The notes beneath the pieces were generated by a model. It was not told where the DNA came from and ran no database searches. It worked only from the letters and a program-made list of their open reading frames with translations. A stretch of DNA of 64,000 nt from an uncultured Eubacteriales bacterium. Its GTDB lineage: Bacteria; Bacillota; Clostridia; Christensenellales; CAG-138. Each line of letters opens with the position of its first letter. Positions within the stretch are counted from its first letter, which is position 1. Below are positions 6,914 to 14,854 of the stretch, one piece after another. Position numbers and translations under genes: made by a program. Location of the stretch: the NCBI GenBank assembly GCA_900540495.1, contig UQGA01000008.1, positions 23,087 to 87,086 on the forward strand, read 5' to 3'.

Positions 6914-8632
6914 ATGAGGACTGTACTTCGCTATCTGCGGCCGCAATATGCGCGCCTTGTCCTGCAGTTGTTTGTCAAATTCATCGGAACGATCACGGAG
7001 CTGCTGCTGCCGTGGATGCTTTCCTATATCCTCGACGATGTCGTGCCGCTGCGGGATATGCCGCGGGTGTATCTCTGGGGCGTTCTCATGCTCATTGCGG
7101 CGGCGGTCGCATTCTTCGGCAACGTGATCGCCAACCGCATGTCCACGCGCATCTCCCGCCGCTTTACCGAACAGCTCCGGCACGATGCATTCGCGCGGGT
7201 CTCCTATCTCTCCAGCCGTCAGGTGGACGGCTTCACGCTTTCGTCGCTGATCTCGCGCCTCACGACCGACACCTACAACGTCCACCAGATGGTCGACCGG
7301 ATGCAGCGCCTCGGCGTGCGCGGGCCGATCCTGCTGCTGGGCGGCATCTGCGTGACGCTCGCGCTCGAACCGGTTCTCACGCTCACGCTCGCCTGTACGC
7401 TGCCGCTGCTCGCCGCCGTCGTATTCGGCGTCTCCCGCAAGGGCGTGCCGCTCTACGTGCACGTGCAGGAGGGGGTGGACGCGCTGGTGCGCAAGGTGCA
7501 GGAAAACATGACCGGCGTGCGCGTCATCAAGGCGCTCTCGCGCTCGGAGTATGAAGCGGGGCGCTTTGACGAGATTAACCGCGAGGTCGTGCGGCGCGAC
7601 CAGCGCGCCAGCACCGTCATGGCCACGACGAACCCGGTGATGAGTCTGCTGCTCAACCTCGGCCTGACGGCCGTGGTCGTCGTAGGCGCCTACCGTGTCA
7701 ACGGCGGCGTTTCGCAGGCGGGCAAGATCATCGCGTTTTTGAGCTACTTTACGATCATCCTCAACGCGCTGCTCATGGTGTCGCGCCTGTTTATGATCTA
7801 TTCCAAAGGCGTGGCCAGCGCCAAACGCATCGAGGAGATCCTGGAGGCGCCCGCAGACCCGCTGCCGGGCGACCCGCTGCCGGAAGAGAGCCCCTATCAT
7901 GTGGAGTTCCGGCACGTCACGTTCTCGTACAACAAGGCCCGCGGCAAGACGCGCGACGACCTGACGGACGTGAGCTTTGCGCTCCGGCGCGGGCAGACCC
8001 TGGGCGTGATCGGCCCGACCGGCAGCGGCAAGTCCACGATCGTCAGCCTGCTGCTGCGCTTCTACGACGCGGATGCGGGCGAGATCCGCATCAACGGCCG
8101 TCGGATCGAAGGCATCCCGCCGGAGGAATTGTATGCGATGTTCGGCGTGGTATTTCAAAACGACTTCATCCCCGGCGACAGCATCCGCGCCAACATTGAC
8201 TTCGGCCGCGGCATCGCGGACGAGGAGCTCCTGGTCGCGGCAAAGCTCGCCCAGGCGGATTTTGTGGAGCAGAAGGAGGGCGGCCTCTCGCACATGCTCA
8301 CCGCCAAGGGGGCCAACCTCTCCGGCGGGCAGAAGCAGCGCCTGCTCATCGCCCGGGCGCTTGCGGGCAAGCCGGAGATCCTCATTCTCGACGACTGCTC
8401 CTCCGCGCTCGACTACAAGACCGACCGGGCGCTGCGCAGCGCGCTGCGCAGGAATCTGCACGATACGACGACCGTAATCATCGCCCAGCGCATCAGCTCC
8501 ATCCTGCACGCCGACCACATCCTCGTACTCGACGGCGGGCGCGTCGTCGGGGAGGGGACGCACGAGGAGCTGCTCATGACCTGCGAGGATTACCGCGAGA
8601 TCTACGAAGTCCAGATGGGCGAAGCCGTTTGA
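6914..8632 (+). CDS. ABC exporter half-transporter, degenerate-site subunit
   Basis: 572 residues: a six-helix exporter membrane domain (about 1-310), then an ATPase domain. Walker A GPTGSGKST is near 367-375 and the signature LSGGQKQR near 467. Two catalytic positions are altered: Walker B ends in DD (ILDDCSS, about 496) where the active-site Glu belongs, and the H-loop reads IIAQRIS with Gln for His. That is the pattern of the non-hydrolysing subunit in heterodimeric multidrug exporters such as BmrCD, LmrCD and TM287/288. The partner follows directly at 8644. It is probably a drug or peptide exporter induced via the MarR protein. Confidence 0.92.
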   Translation: MRTVLRYLRPQYARLVLQLFVKFIGTITELLLPWMLSYILDDVVPLRDMPRVYLWGVLMLIAAAVAFFGNVIANRMSTRISRRFTEQLRHDAFARVSYLSSRQVDGFTLSSLISRLTTDTYNVHQMVDRMQRLGVRGPILLLGGICVTLALEPVLTLTLACTLPLLAAVVFGVSRKGVPLYVHVQEGVDALVRKVQENMTGVRVIKALSRSEYEAGRFDEINREVVRRDQRASTVMATTNPVMSLLLNLGLTAVVVVGAYRVNGGVSQAGKIIAFLSYFTIILNALLMVSRLFMIYSKGVASAKRIEEILEAPADPLPGDPLPEESPYHVEFRHVTFSYNKARGKTRDDLTDVSFALRRGQTLGVIGPTGSGKSTIVSLLLRFYDADAGEIRINGRRIEGIPPEELYAMFGVVFQNDFIPGDSIRANIDFGRGIADEELLVAAKLAQADFVEQKEGGLSHMLTAKGANLSGGQKQRLLIARALAGKPEILILDDCSSALDYKTDRALRSALRRNLHDTTTVIIAQRISSILHADHILVLDGGRVVGEGTHEELLMTCEDYREIYEVQMGEAV

Positions 8633-8643
8633 GGGAGAACGAC

Positions 8644-10434
8644 ATGGAACGCACGCAGACCGCCGCGTCATCCGGCGCGGCAAGGGGAAAACCAAACAAA
8701 AGCTATCTGCTGCGCCGGCTATGGCGCTATTTCCGCCCGTACAAATGGATGCTGGCGCTGGCCATCGTGCTGACCATCGTGAGCAACGTGCTCGCGCTCA
8801 TCGGCCCGAAGCTGTCCGGTCTGGCCATCGACGCAATCGAGCCGGGCGTGGGCCGCGTGGACTTCGCCACCGTATTCCGCTACGCCGGCTATATGGTCGT
8901 TTTGTACGTCGCCTCCGCCGCCATGAGCTACCTGCTGCAGCGGCTGATGATCCGCCTGAGCCGCAACGTCGTCTACCATATGCGCAAGGATCTGTTCGAC
9001 AAGCTCGTCTCGCTGCCCGTCGGCTTTTTTGACCGGCACCAGACCGGCGACGTCATCAGCATCCTGTCGTACGACGTGGATACGATCAATGCCTCGCTTT
9101 CGAGCGACATCGTGCAGGTCTTTACGAGCCTCATCACCGTACTGGGTTCGCTGGTGATGATGCTGTCCATCTCGCCCATCCTGATCCTCGTATTCGTGGT
9201 GACAATCCCGATCTCCGTGCTCATCACGCGCTACCGCTCAAAAAAGGTCCGCCCGCTGTTCCGCCTGCGTTCCAAGAAGCTCGGCGAGCTCAACGGCTTT
9301 GTGGAGGAGGTCACCGGCGGGCAGCGCACCACGCGCGCCTACCACCGCGAGCAGGTCATGATCGACCGGTTCGACGAGAAGAACTGCGAAGCCGTGGACG
9401 CCTACTGCAACGCCGATTACTACGCCTGCGTCATGGGGCCGTCGGTCAATCTGGTGAACAACCTTTCGCTTGCGCTTGTAAGCGTGTTCGGCGCGCTGCT
9501 GTACATGGGCGGGGCGATTTCGCTGGGCGACATCGCCTCTTTCGTGCTGTACTCGCGCAAGTTCTCCGGCCCGATCAACGAATTCGCCAACCTGCTGGCC
9601 GAGATGCAATCCACCTTCTCCGCAGCGGAGCGCGTGTTCCGCCTGCTCGACGAGGAGCCGGAACCGGCCGACGCGCCGGATGCGCGCACGCTCGCCTTTG
9701 TCCGCGGCGATGTCGCGTTTGAAAACGTGCGCTTCGGCTATGAGCCGGGCCGCGCCGTCCTGTCCAACCTGAGTTTCGATGCGCCGCCAGGTTCCGTCAC
9801 CGCCATCGTCGGGCCGACCGGCGCCGGCAAGACGACCATCATCAACCTGCTCATGCGCTTCTACGACGCTCAGAGCGGCCGCATCGCCATCGACGGCGGC
9901 GATATCCGCGGTATAACGCGCAAAAGCCTGCGCCTCGCCTACACGATGGTGCTACAGGATACCTGGCTGTTCCACGGTACGGTGCGCGAAAACATCGCCT
10001 ATGGCCGGGAGAACGCGACGATCGAGCGCGTCATCGCCGCTGCCAAGGCTGCCCGCATCCACGACTACATCATGTCCCTGCCGGACGGATACGACACCGT
10101 GCTGACCGACAACGGCTCCAACATCTCCAAAGGGCAAAAGCAGCTGTTGACCATCGCGCGCGCCATGCTGCTGGGATCGCCAATGCTGATCCTCGACGAA
10201 GCCACCTCCAACGTGGACACGCAGACCGAGCAGCGCATCCAGGACGCAATGCTCCAGCTCATGAAGGGACGCACCTGCTTCGTCATCGCGCACCGCCTGT
10301 CCACCGTGCGCCACGCCGACCGCATCCTCGTGGTCAACGACGGCGATATCGTCGAGCAGGGGACGCACGAGGAGCTGATGGCAAAAAACGGTTTTTACGC
10401 CGAGCTGTATCACGCTCAGTTTGAAGCGGTCTAA
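8644..10434 (+). CDS. ABC exporter half-transporter, catalytic subunit
   Basis: 596 residues: an exporter membrane domain (about 30-320) and a fully canonical ATPase domain. Walker A is GPTGAGKTT (about 391), the signature SKGQKQ (about 494), Walker B LILDEATSNVD with catalytic Glu, and the H-loop VIAHRLS. It pairs with the degenerate subunit encoded 11 bases upstream to make a heterodimer with one working ATP site. I use the ATG at 8644, preceded by GGGAG, not an upstream TTG that would overlap the previous gene. The end overlaps, on the other strand, the read-through extension of the lipoprotein gene. Confidence 0.92.
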   Translation: MERTQTAASSGAARGKPNKSYLLRRLWRYFRPYKWMLALAIVLTIVSNVLALIGPKLSGLAIDAIEPGVGRVDFATVFRYAGYMVVLYVASAAMSYLLQRLMIRLSRNVVYHMRKDLFDKLVSLPVGFFDRHQTGDVISILSYDVDTINASLSSDIVQVFTSLITVLGSLVMMLSISPILILVFVVTIPISVLITRYRSKKVRPLFRLRSKKLGELNGFVEEVTGGQRTTRAYHREQVMIDRFDEKNCEAVDAYCNADYYACVMGPSVNLVNNLSLALVSVFGALLYMGGAISLGDIASFVLYSRKFSGPINEFANLLAEMQSTFSAAERVFRLLDEEPEPADAPDARTLAFVRGDVAFENVRFGYEPGRAVLSNLSFDAPPGSVTAIVGPTGAGKTTIINLLMRFYDAQSGRIAIDGGDIRGITRKSLRLAYTMVLQDTWLFHGTVRENIAYGRENATIERVIAAAKAARIHDYIMSLPDGYDTVLTDNGSNISKGQKQLLTIARAMLLGSPMLILDEATSNVDTQTEQRIQDAMLQLMKGRTCFVIAHRLSTVRHADRILVVNDGDIVEQGTHEELMAKNGFYAELYHAQFEAV

Positions 10435-11940
10435 AGCGCGCCCGTCCGGCCGTCCGGCAGGCGCGCCGGCAATCGCGGCGCCGTTTCCCGTTCGGCCGCT
10501 CTGTCCCGGGGCGATGCAACCGCCGTCCACGGCGTTGACGGCGACGACCAGCGGGAGGGCGCCGTCGGCTTCCCGCTCGTTCAGCGACACCAGCACGAAC
10601 CACGCGGGCGTCAGACAAAACCGGCCGGGCGCATCCTCCTGCGGGATGCAGCATGTGGATAGGACGACGCGCGTCACGCGCCCGCCCGAAAGCGCGCGCC
10701 CGCTTTGCTCGTCCCCCGTCCGGCTCAGCGTTGCGCGAAGCGCCTGCCGGATGAGCGATTGTATCTCGCCAAACGGCAGCAGTTCGGCGTTCTCCGCCGC
10801 CTGCTCCGCAATGGCCAGCGGGTCGGCCCAGACGAGCTGGCGGATGCCGCCCTCGTCCACGTATATCGTCATCGTTTCCGACGGGGCGGCCGTCGCATAC
10901 ACATCGCCCACCTCGTCCACGTATATCGTCATCGTTTCCGGCGGGGCGGCCGTCGCATACACATCGCCCAAAAAGCGCAGGCCGTTCCCGCCGTCGTACT
11001 GACGGGAAGAAGCCGGGAGGCAGCCAACGCGCGCGCATTCCACCCGGTAGCCCTCGGAGATCGTCTCGCCGGAATAATTCTGTACGATCCGCGCCTCTTC
11101 GATCAGGGAAATACCGAACGAACCGATGTTCGCCCGCGCCAAAAAGTCCGCGACAACGGCCTCCGCTTCCGCTTGCGTGAGTTCTGCGCGTTCGAGCGGA
11201 TGCCGGGCCTCCCCCTCCGCCGCTGTACCCTCCGGCGCCCGGGGCTCCGGCTCCACGGCGCCGCCCGGCAATCGCTGGACCGTCAGCATGTCCGGCTCGA
11301 TCAGGACATCCCATTCCGTGCCGTTTGCCAGATAGTACGCCCAATGCGTGCCGGTGGCCACCGGCTTGAGCCCCAGCGCCGGCTCATAGCTGTCCGCAGT
11401 GGGCGCAAGCGCATAGACTGTTTCCATCTCATCGATGATTCGACGGATCTCCTCTTCGGGAAGCCGGACCTTCCGGCCCGTCTCCCGGTCGTAGACGCCT
11501 TCCAGGATGCGCTGCCTGATCCGGCGGATTTCCTCTTTTGTGTCCCCGCCGGGGCGGACGCCCCGGACGTCCCGTAGGAGGCAAGCGAGCGCCAGTTCTG
11601 CGCGCTCGTCGCCGTCGGTAAACTCTGCGCGCTCAACGGTATGGACCGGAAACCAGCCGACTTCCGGCGCCTCCACGTCCAAATCGATGTCGATGTTAAA
11701 ATCGCCAAAAGCAAGCGTTTCCCGCCAGTGCGGTTCCGTTAGATAGGGGACCGGCGCGGCAGTCGCCGCCTGCCGGCCGTCCTCGCCGGGCGCATGGTTC
11801 GCCTGCGCTTCACCGAGCGTCTGCCCGCATCCCCCGTCTCCCTGATTCGCCACGGCGTCCCCTGCGGGCATCGGCCGGCAGGCGGAGAGCGCGAGCGCCG
11901 CCACAAGCAGCGGGAACAGCATACTAGTCTTCCGTTTCAT
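9952..11940 (-). CDS. Lipoprotein of unknown function, apparently extended by stop-codon loss
   Basis: The start at 11940 follows AAAGGAG. A signal peptide ends in the lipobox-like LSAC, so this is a predicted lipoprotein. No family is recognised with certainty; the body is acidic and mixed alpha/beta with helical EEIRRIRQRI-type segments. The open frame is 662 codons, but the last 180 look unnatural: after GQSG the frame continues out of the gene and about 480 bases antisense into the ABC exporter gene. A second copy of this 3' end (12196-12420) has TGA exactly where this gene has CGA (10492-10494). I infer the original stop was there, giving a native protein of about 482 residues. A 20-residue tandem duplication lies within it (10851-10970). 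Confidence 0.65.
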   Translation of the reverse strand: MKRKTSMLFPLLVAALALSACRPMPAGDAVANQGDGGCGQTLGEAQANHAPGEDGRQAATAAPVPYLTEPHWRETLAFGDFNIDIDLDVEAPEVGWFPVHTVERAEFTDGDERAELALACLLRDVRGVRPGGDTKEEIRRIRQRILEGVYDRETGRKVRLPEEEIRRIIDEMETVYALAPTADSYEPALGLKPVATGTHWAYYLANGTEWDVLIEPDMLTVQRLPGGAVEPEPRAPEGTAAEGEARHPLERAELTQAEAEAVVADFLARANIGSFGISLIEEARIVQNYSGETISEGYRVECARVGCLPASSRQYDGGNGLRFLGDVYATAAPPETMTIYVDEVGDVYATAAPSETMTIYVDEGGIRQLVWADPLAIAEQAAENAELLPFGEIQSLIRQALRATLSRTGDEQSGRALSGGRVTRVVLSTCCIPQEDAPGRFCLTPAWFVLVSLNEREADGALPLVVAVNAVDGGCIAPGQSGRTGNGAAIAGAPAGRPDGRALDRFKLSVIQLGVKTVFCHQLLVRPLLDDIAVVDHEDAVGVAHGGQAVRDDEAGASLHELEHCVLDALLGLRVHVGGGFVEDQHWRSQQHGARDGQQLLLPFGDVGAVVGQHGVVSVRQGHDVVVDAGSLGSGDDALDRRVLPAIGDVFAHRTVEQPGIL
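10468..10692 (-). repeat. 225-bp direct repeat, copy in the lipoprotein gene
   Basis: It aligns without gaps to 12196-12420 at an offset of 1728 bases. I count about 23 mismatches, so roughly 90% identity. Only one difference falls in the first 75 bases, and it is the stop-codon base. Confidence 0.9.
10851..10970 (-). repeat. Tandem 60-bp duplication inside the lipoprotein gene
   Basis: 10851-10910 and 10911-10970 are identical except one base (10881 versus 10941). The in-frame duplication encodes GDVYATAAP..ETMTIYVDE twice, so it is a very recent 20-residue insertion. Confidence 0.95.
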
Positions 11941-12019
11941 GCGGCTATCTCCTTTACTCGATCGCAGGAGCGGCCTTCCGCCGTGGCGTGTCGCTCCGCG
12001 ACCCGCGCGAAAACCTTTT

Positions 12020-12025
12020 ATTATA
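12020..12025 (-). promoter_or_regulatory. Candidate -10 box for the lipoprotein gene
   Basis: TATAAT on the minus strand in an AT-rich island about 80 bases before the lipoprotein start. The -35 is unclear (TTGTGG at a 14-base spacing or TTTTGT at 16). Confidence 0.4.
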
Positions 12026-12195
12026 TAGACTTGCGAAAACCACAAAATGGTTGCATCGAGTTTTTATTAACGGTTTGAAAGCGCGCGCTTGGCAAGAGCA
12101 AGCCGGGATGCAAGGGAACGGGTTTTGCGCGCGAAGGCGAGGCATGGGGGGCGGCGCGGCGGAGAACGGCCGCCCTCTTGCCGGCGGCGGTACCG

Positions 12196-12420
12196 GGCAA
12201 TCGCGGCGCCGTTTCCCGTTCAGCCGCTCTGTCCCGGGGCGATGCAACCGCCGTCCACGGCGTTGACGGCGATGGCCCGCGGGAGGGTGCCGTCCGCTTC
12301 CCGCTCGTTCAGCGATACCGGCACGATCCGCGCAGGCGTCAGGCAAAATCGGCCGGACGCATCCTCCGGCGGAATGCGACATGTGGACAGGCCGCCGCGC
12401 GTCGCGCGTCCGCCCGAAAG
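12196..12420 (-). pseudogene. Remnant of a second lipoprotein gene (3' end only)
   Basis: This is about 75 codons homologous to the C-terminus of the lipoprotein encoded at 9952-11940: LSGGRATRGG, CRIPPEDASGRFCLTPAR, VSLNEREADGTLP and VNAVDGGCIAPGQSG, then TGA at 12220-12222. The 5' part of the gene is missing; upstream of 12420 the sequence is unrelated. It looks like the residue of a tandem gene duplication after deletion of the middle. It lies between the lipoprotein promoter and the nuclease terminator, with no ribosome site or promoter of its own. Confidence 0.75.
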
Positions 12421-12485
12421 GAAAACGTCCGTGGCCAGCCCGGGCGGTTGCGGGGCCGGGGAGCATGCGTCCATGAAAACAGGAC

Positions 12486-12508
12486 GCCCGCCGCACAATG
12501 CGGCGGGC
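12486..12508 (-). terminator. Terminator-like hairpin after the beta-CASP nuclease gene
   Basis: A 10-bp perfect GC stem (GCCCGCCGCA with TGCGGCGGGC) lies about 30 bases past the stop. On the minus strand only a short GTTTTC follows, so efficiency is uncertain. Confidence 0.5.
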
Positions 12509-12539
12509 GGAGGGAACGGTCTTCGGAGCGGAAAACGGG

Positions 12540-14144
12540 TCAATCCTTCTCCCACTCGTTGCACAGGTCGTTGATGCGCCGGGTCATGCGCTCCACATCG
12601 CGGTTGGAGCGGCCGGCGCTTCCAGCCATGAGATCGTAGAGGCGCTTGGCGGCAAGCATGAGCTTGTCGAACAGCGGTTTCGGGCTCGGCTTGGCGCGTT
12701 CCGCCTGGCGGATCGGCTGCGGGGCTGCCTCCCGCACGACGGCGTCGGCCAGCAGGTCGAACACCGTGCCGGAATAGGGCGCGCTTGCATCAAGACCGAA
12801 CTCATCGTGGAGCCGCCCGGCAAAGGCGGTGCAAACGGCGTCCTCCCCGTGGTTGACGAACACGTGTTTCGGCGTTGGCGCGATGTGCGTGATCCAGCGG
12901 ATCAGTTCGTTTGCGTCGGCATGGCCGCTCACACCGGGAAGCTGCAGAATCTCGGCGCGCACGGCGATGTCTTCGCCGAAAAGCCGCACCTCGTCCGCCC
13001 CGTCCACGAGCGTCCTGCCGAGCGTACCCACCGCCTGATAGCCCACAAACAGGATGACGTTCTTTGGATTCCAGAGGTTGTGCTTGAGATGGTGACGGAT
13101 GCGCCCGCCCTCGCACATGCCGCTGGCGGAGAGGATGACCTTGGGCCGGTCGTCGGCGTTGATCGCCATGGATTCCTGCACGGTCGAGGCGGTCACAAGC
13201 CCGTCAAACGTAATGGGGTTGATGCCTGCCCGAAGCAGCGACGACGCCTCCTCGTCATAGCAGAAGGGCGCATTGTCCACAAAGATCTTCGTGGCATTGA
13301 TGGCCAACGGGCTGTCGACATACACCGTGAAGCCGTCGTGGCCCCTGACCATGCCGCGTTCCTTGATCTGACGGATGAAATACAGGATCTCCTGCGTGCG
13401 GCCGACGGCGAACGACGGGATGACGACGCTGCCGCCCCGGTCGAACGTGCGCTGCAGCACCTCCGCAAGCGCCGAGGCATAGTCCGGCGGCGGGTTGTGC
13501 AGCCGGTCGCCATAGGTGGATTCGAGGATCGCATAATCCGCCCCGTCCACATATTGCGGATCGCGCAGCAACGGCTGGTTGATGTTGCCCACGTCGCCCG
13601 AAAACACGAGCTTGCGCGTCTCCCTGTCCTCCGTCAGCCACAGCTCGACGGAAGCGGAACCGAGCAGATGCCCCGCGTCGGTAAAGCGCGCTTCGATCCC
13701 CTCCGCAATCCGGAACCGTTCGTCGTACGGATGGCCGCAGAACAGCTCCATCGCGCCCGCCGCGTCGGCGATCGTATAGAGCGGCTCGACGGGCGGTTCG
13801 CCGCGGCGCTTGTTCTTGCGCGATTTCCACTCGGCGTCGGACTCCTGGATGTGCGCGCTGTCGCGCAGCATGATGTCGCACAGGCGGACCGAGGGAACCG
13901 TGGCGTGAATCTGCCCGGCAAACCCCTGCTTGAACAGCAGCGGGATGCGCCCGGAATGGTCGATGTGCGCATGGGTCACGAACACATAGTCGATCTCGGC
14001 GGGCGTGACCGGCAGGGGCGCGTTTTCAAAGAAATTCTTGCCCTGCTCCATGCCGTAATCCACGAGAATCCGCTTGCCCGCCGCCTCCAGGTAGGTGCAG
14101 CTTCCGGTGACCTCGTGCGCCGCGCCCAAAAAGGTGATCTGCAT
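12540..14144 (-). CDS. Metallo-beta-lactamase-fold, beta-CASP RNA/DNA nuclease
   Basis: 534 residues of the CPSF73/Ysh1-like bacterial family. The N-terminal MBL fold has VDYGMEQG and the metal motif THAHIDHSG (about 55-63), then DAGHLLGSASVE and FSGDVG. A beta-CASP insert in the middle includes PSFAVGRTQEIL, and SASGMCEGGRIRHHL and SGHADANELI complete the motifs. Such enzymes are zinc-dependent RNA endo/exonucleases; the exact substrate is unknown. A C-terminal helical tail (last 100 residues) is lineage-specific. The ATG at 14144 is used because AAGGAAGG precedes it, rather than the TTG further upstream. Confidence 0.88.
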   Translation of the reverse strand: MQITFLGAAHEVTGSCTYLEAAGKRILVDYGMEQGKNFFENAPLPVTPAEIDYVFVTHAHIDHSGRIPLLFKQGFAGQIHATVPSVRLCDIMLRDSAHIQESDAEWKSRKNKRRGEPPVEPLYTIADAAGAMELFCGHPYDERFRIAEGIEARFTDAGHLLGSASVELWLTEDRETRKLVFSGDVGNINQPLLRDPQYVDGADYAILESTYGDRLHNPPPDYASALAEVLQRTFDRGGSVVIPSFAVGRTQEILYFIRQIKERGMVRGHDGFTVYVDSPLAINATKIFVDNAPFCYDEEASSLLRAGINPITFDGLVTASTVQESMAINADDRPKVILSASGMCEGGRIRHHLKHNLWNPKNVILFVGYQAVGTLGRTLVDGADEVRLFGEDIAVRAEILQLPGVSGHADANELIRWITHIAPTPKHVFVNHGEDAVCTAFAGRLHDEFGLDASAPYSGTVFDLLADAVVREAAPQPIRQAERAKPSPKPLFDKLMLAAKRLYDLMAGSAGRSNRDVERMTRRINDLCNEWEKD

Positions 14145-14186
14145 TGAAACAACCTTCCTTTCCAAGAATTGCGTTGCAGATATGCA

Positions 14187-14609
14187 TCACGATATATTTT
14201 CTATATTATAGTGGCGTTCGCCCGCAAGGTCAAGAACGGCGGATGCCGCCGTCCCTTCCGGCGGCCAGGAGACGTGCAAAACGCCCGCAAGGCGCAACCG
14301 CTGCGCCAGGCCGTACAGGAACGCCTTGCCGCCCGGCTCGCCGCCGGCCAGCCGCCGCGGCGAGAGCCGGATGGGCCAACCGGGCAGCGCGCGCTGATGC
14401 CGCCAAATGCAGCGCACGGTATCCCGCACGCCCGCGGCGACCCGGTCCGCCGAACAGCCGCACAGGCGTGCGGCACGCGCGTACACCTCCTCTACGCCCG
14501 GGTCGTCCCCGCTCTCGAGCAGTACGGCCGCCGCCAGCACCGTCTGGCCATAGCCGCGCCGGTCCGGCCTTGCGCCAAGCCCCAGCAAAACCCGTTCGAT
14601 CCGATACAT
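14187..14609 (-). CDS. Orphan Spo0A C-terminal-domain-like DNA-binding protein
   Basis: 140 residues with no receiver domain. Residues about 8-75 follow the Spo0A_C pattern: LLGLGARPDRRGYGQTVLAAAVLL corresponds to the Spo0A segment ending GYLYLREAI, and CSADRVAAGVRDTVRCIW to its recognition region SRVERAIRHAIEVAW. In Spo0A this domain binds TGTCGAA boxes and contacts sigma-A. Standing alone it could be a constitutive or antagonistic sporulation regulator. The rest is a basic, unassigned tail. The ATG follows GGGAGGGGGG. It is co-oriented with and 42 bases upstream of the beta-CASP nuclease gene. The similarity was judged by eye and needs a profile search. Confidence 0.6.
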   Translation of the reverse strand: MYRIERVLLGLGARPDRRGYGQTVLAAAVLLESGDDPGVEEVYARAARLCGCSADRVAAGVRDTVRCIWRHQRALPGWPIRLSPRRLAGGEPGGKAFLYGLAQRLRLAGVLHVSWPPEGTAASAVLDLAGERHYNIENIS

Positions 14610-14854
14610 CCGCCGCCCCCCTCCCGTTTTTCTCCCGTTTCCATCAGGCTATCACAGCCTCCCCAAAAAGCGCAACGGCGGATCAGCGGAGGATCGGGGC
14701 GGATTTTGTCGTATGGCGACCCGGCGCGACGGAGCGATGCGGATTTTGCCCCGAATAGCAGGAAACGGACAAGTTATGGTGTATTTATCACAACAGGACG
14801 CCATGCGGCACGGCGCAGGCGCGGGCAATGCAAAACGCACGGGAGGGAAGCGAC

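Noticed and set aside
6812..8695. A 627-codon open frame antisense to the first ABC half-transporter
   Set aside because: It is a shadow of the ABC gene; His/Arg-rich composition with no motifs.
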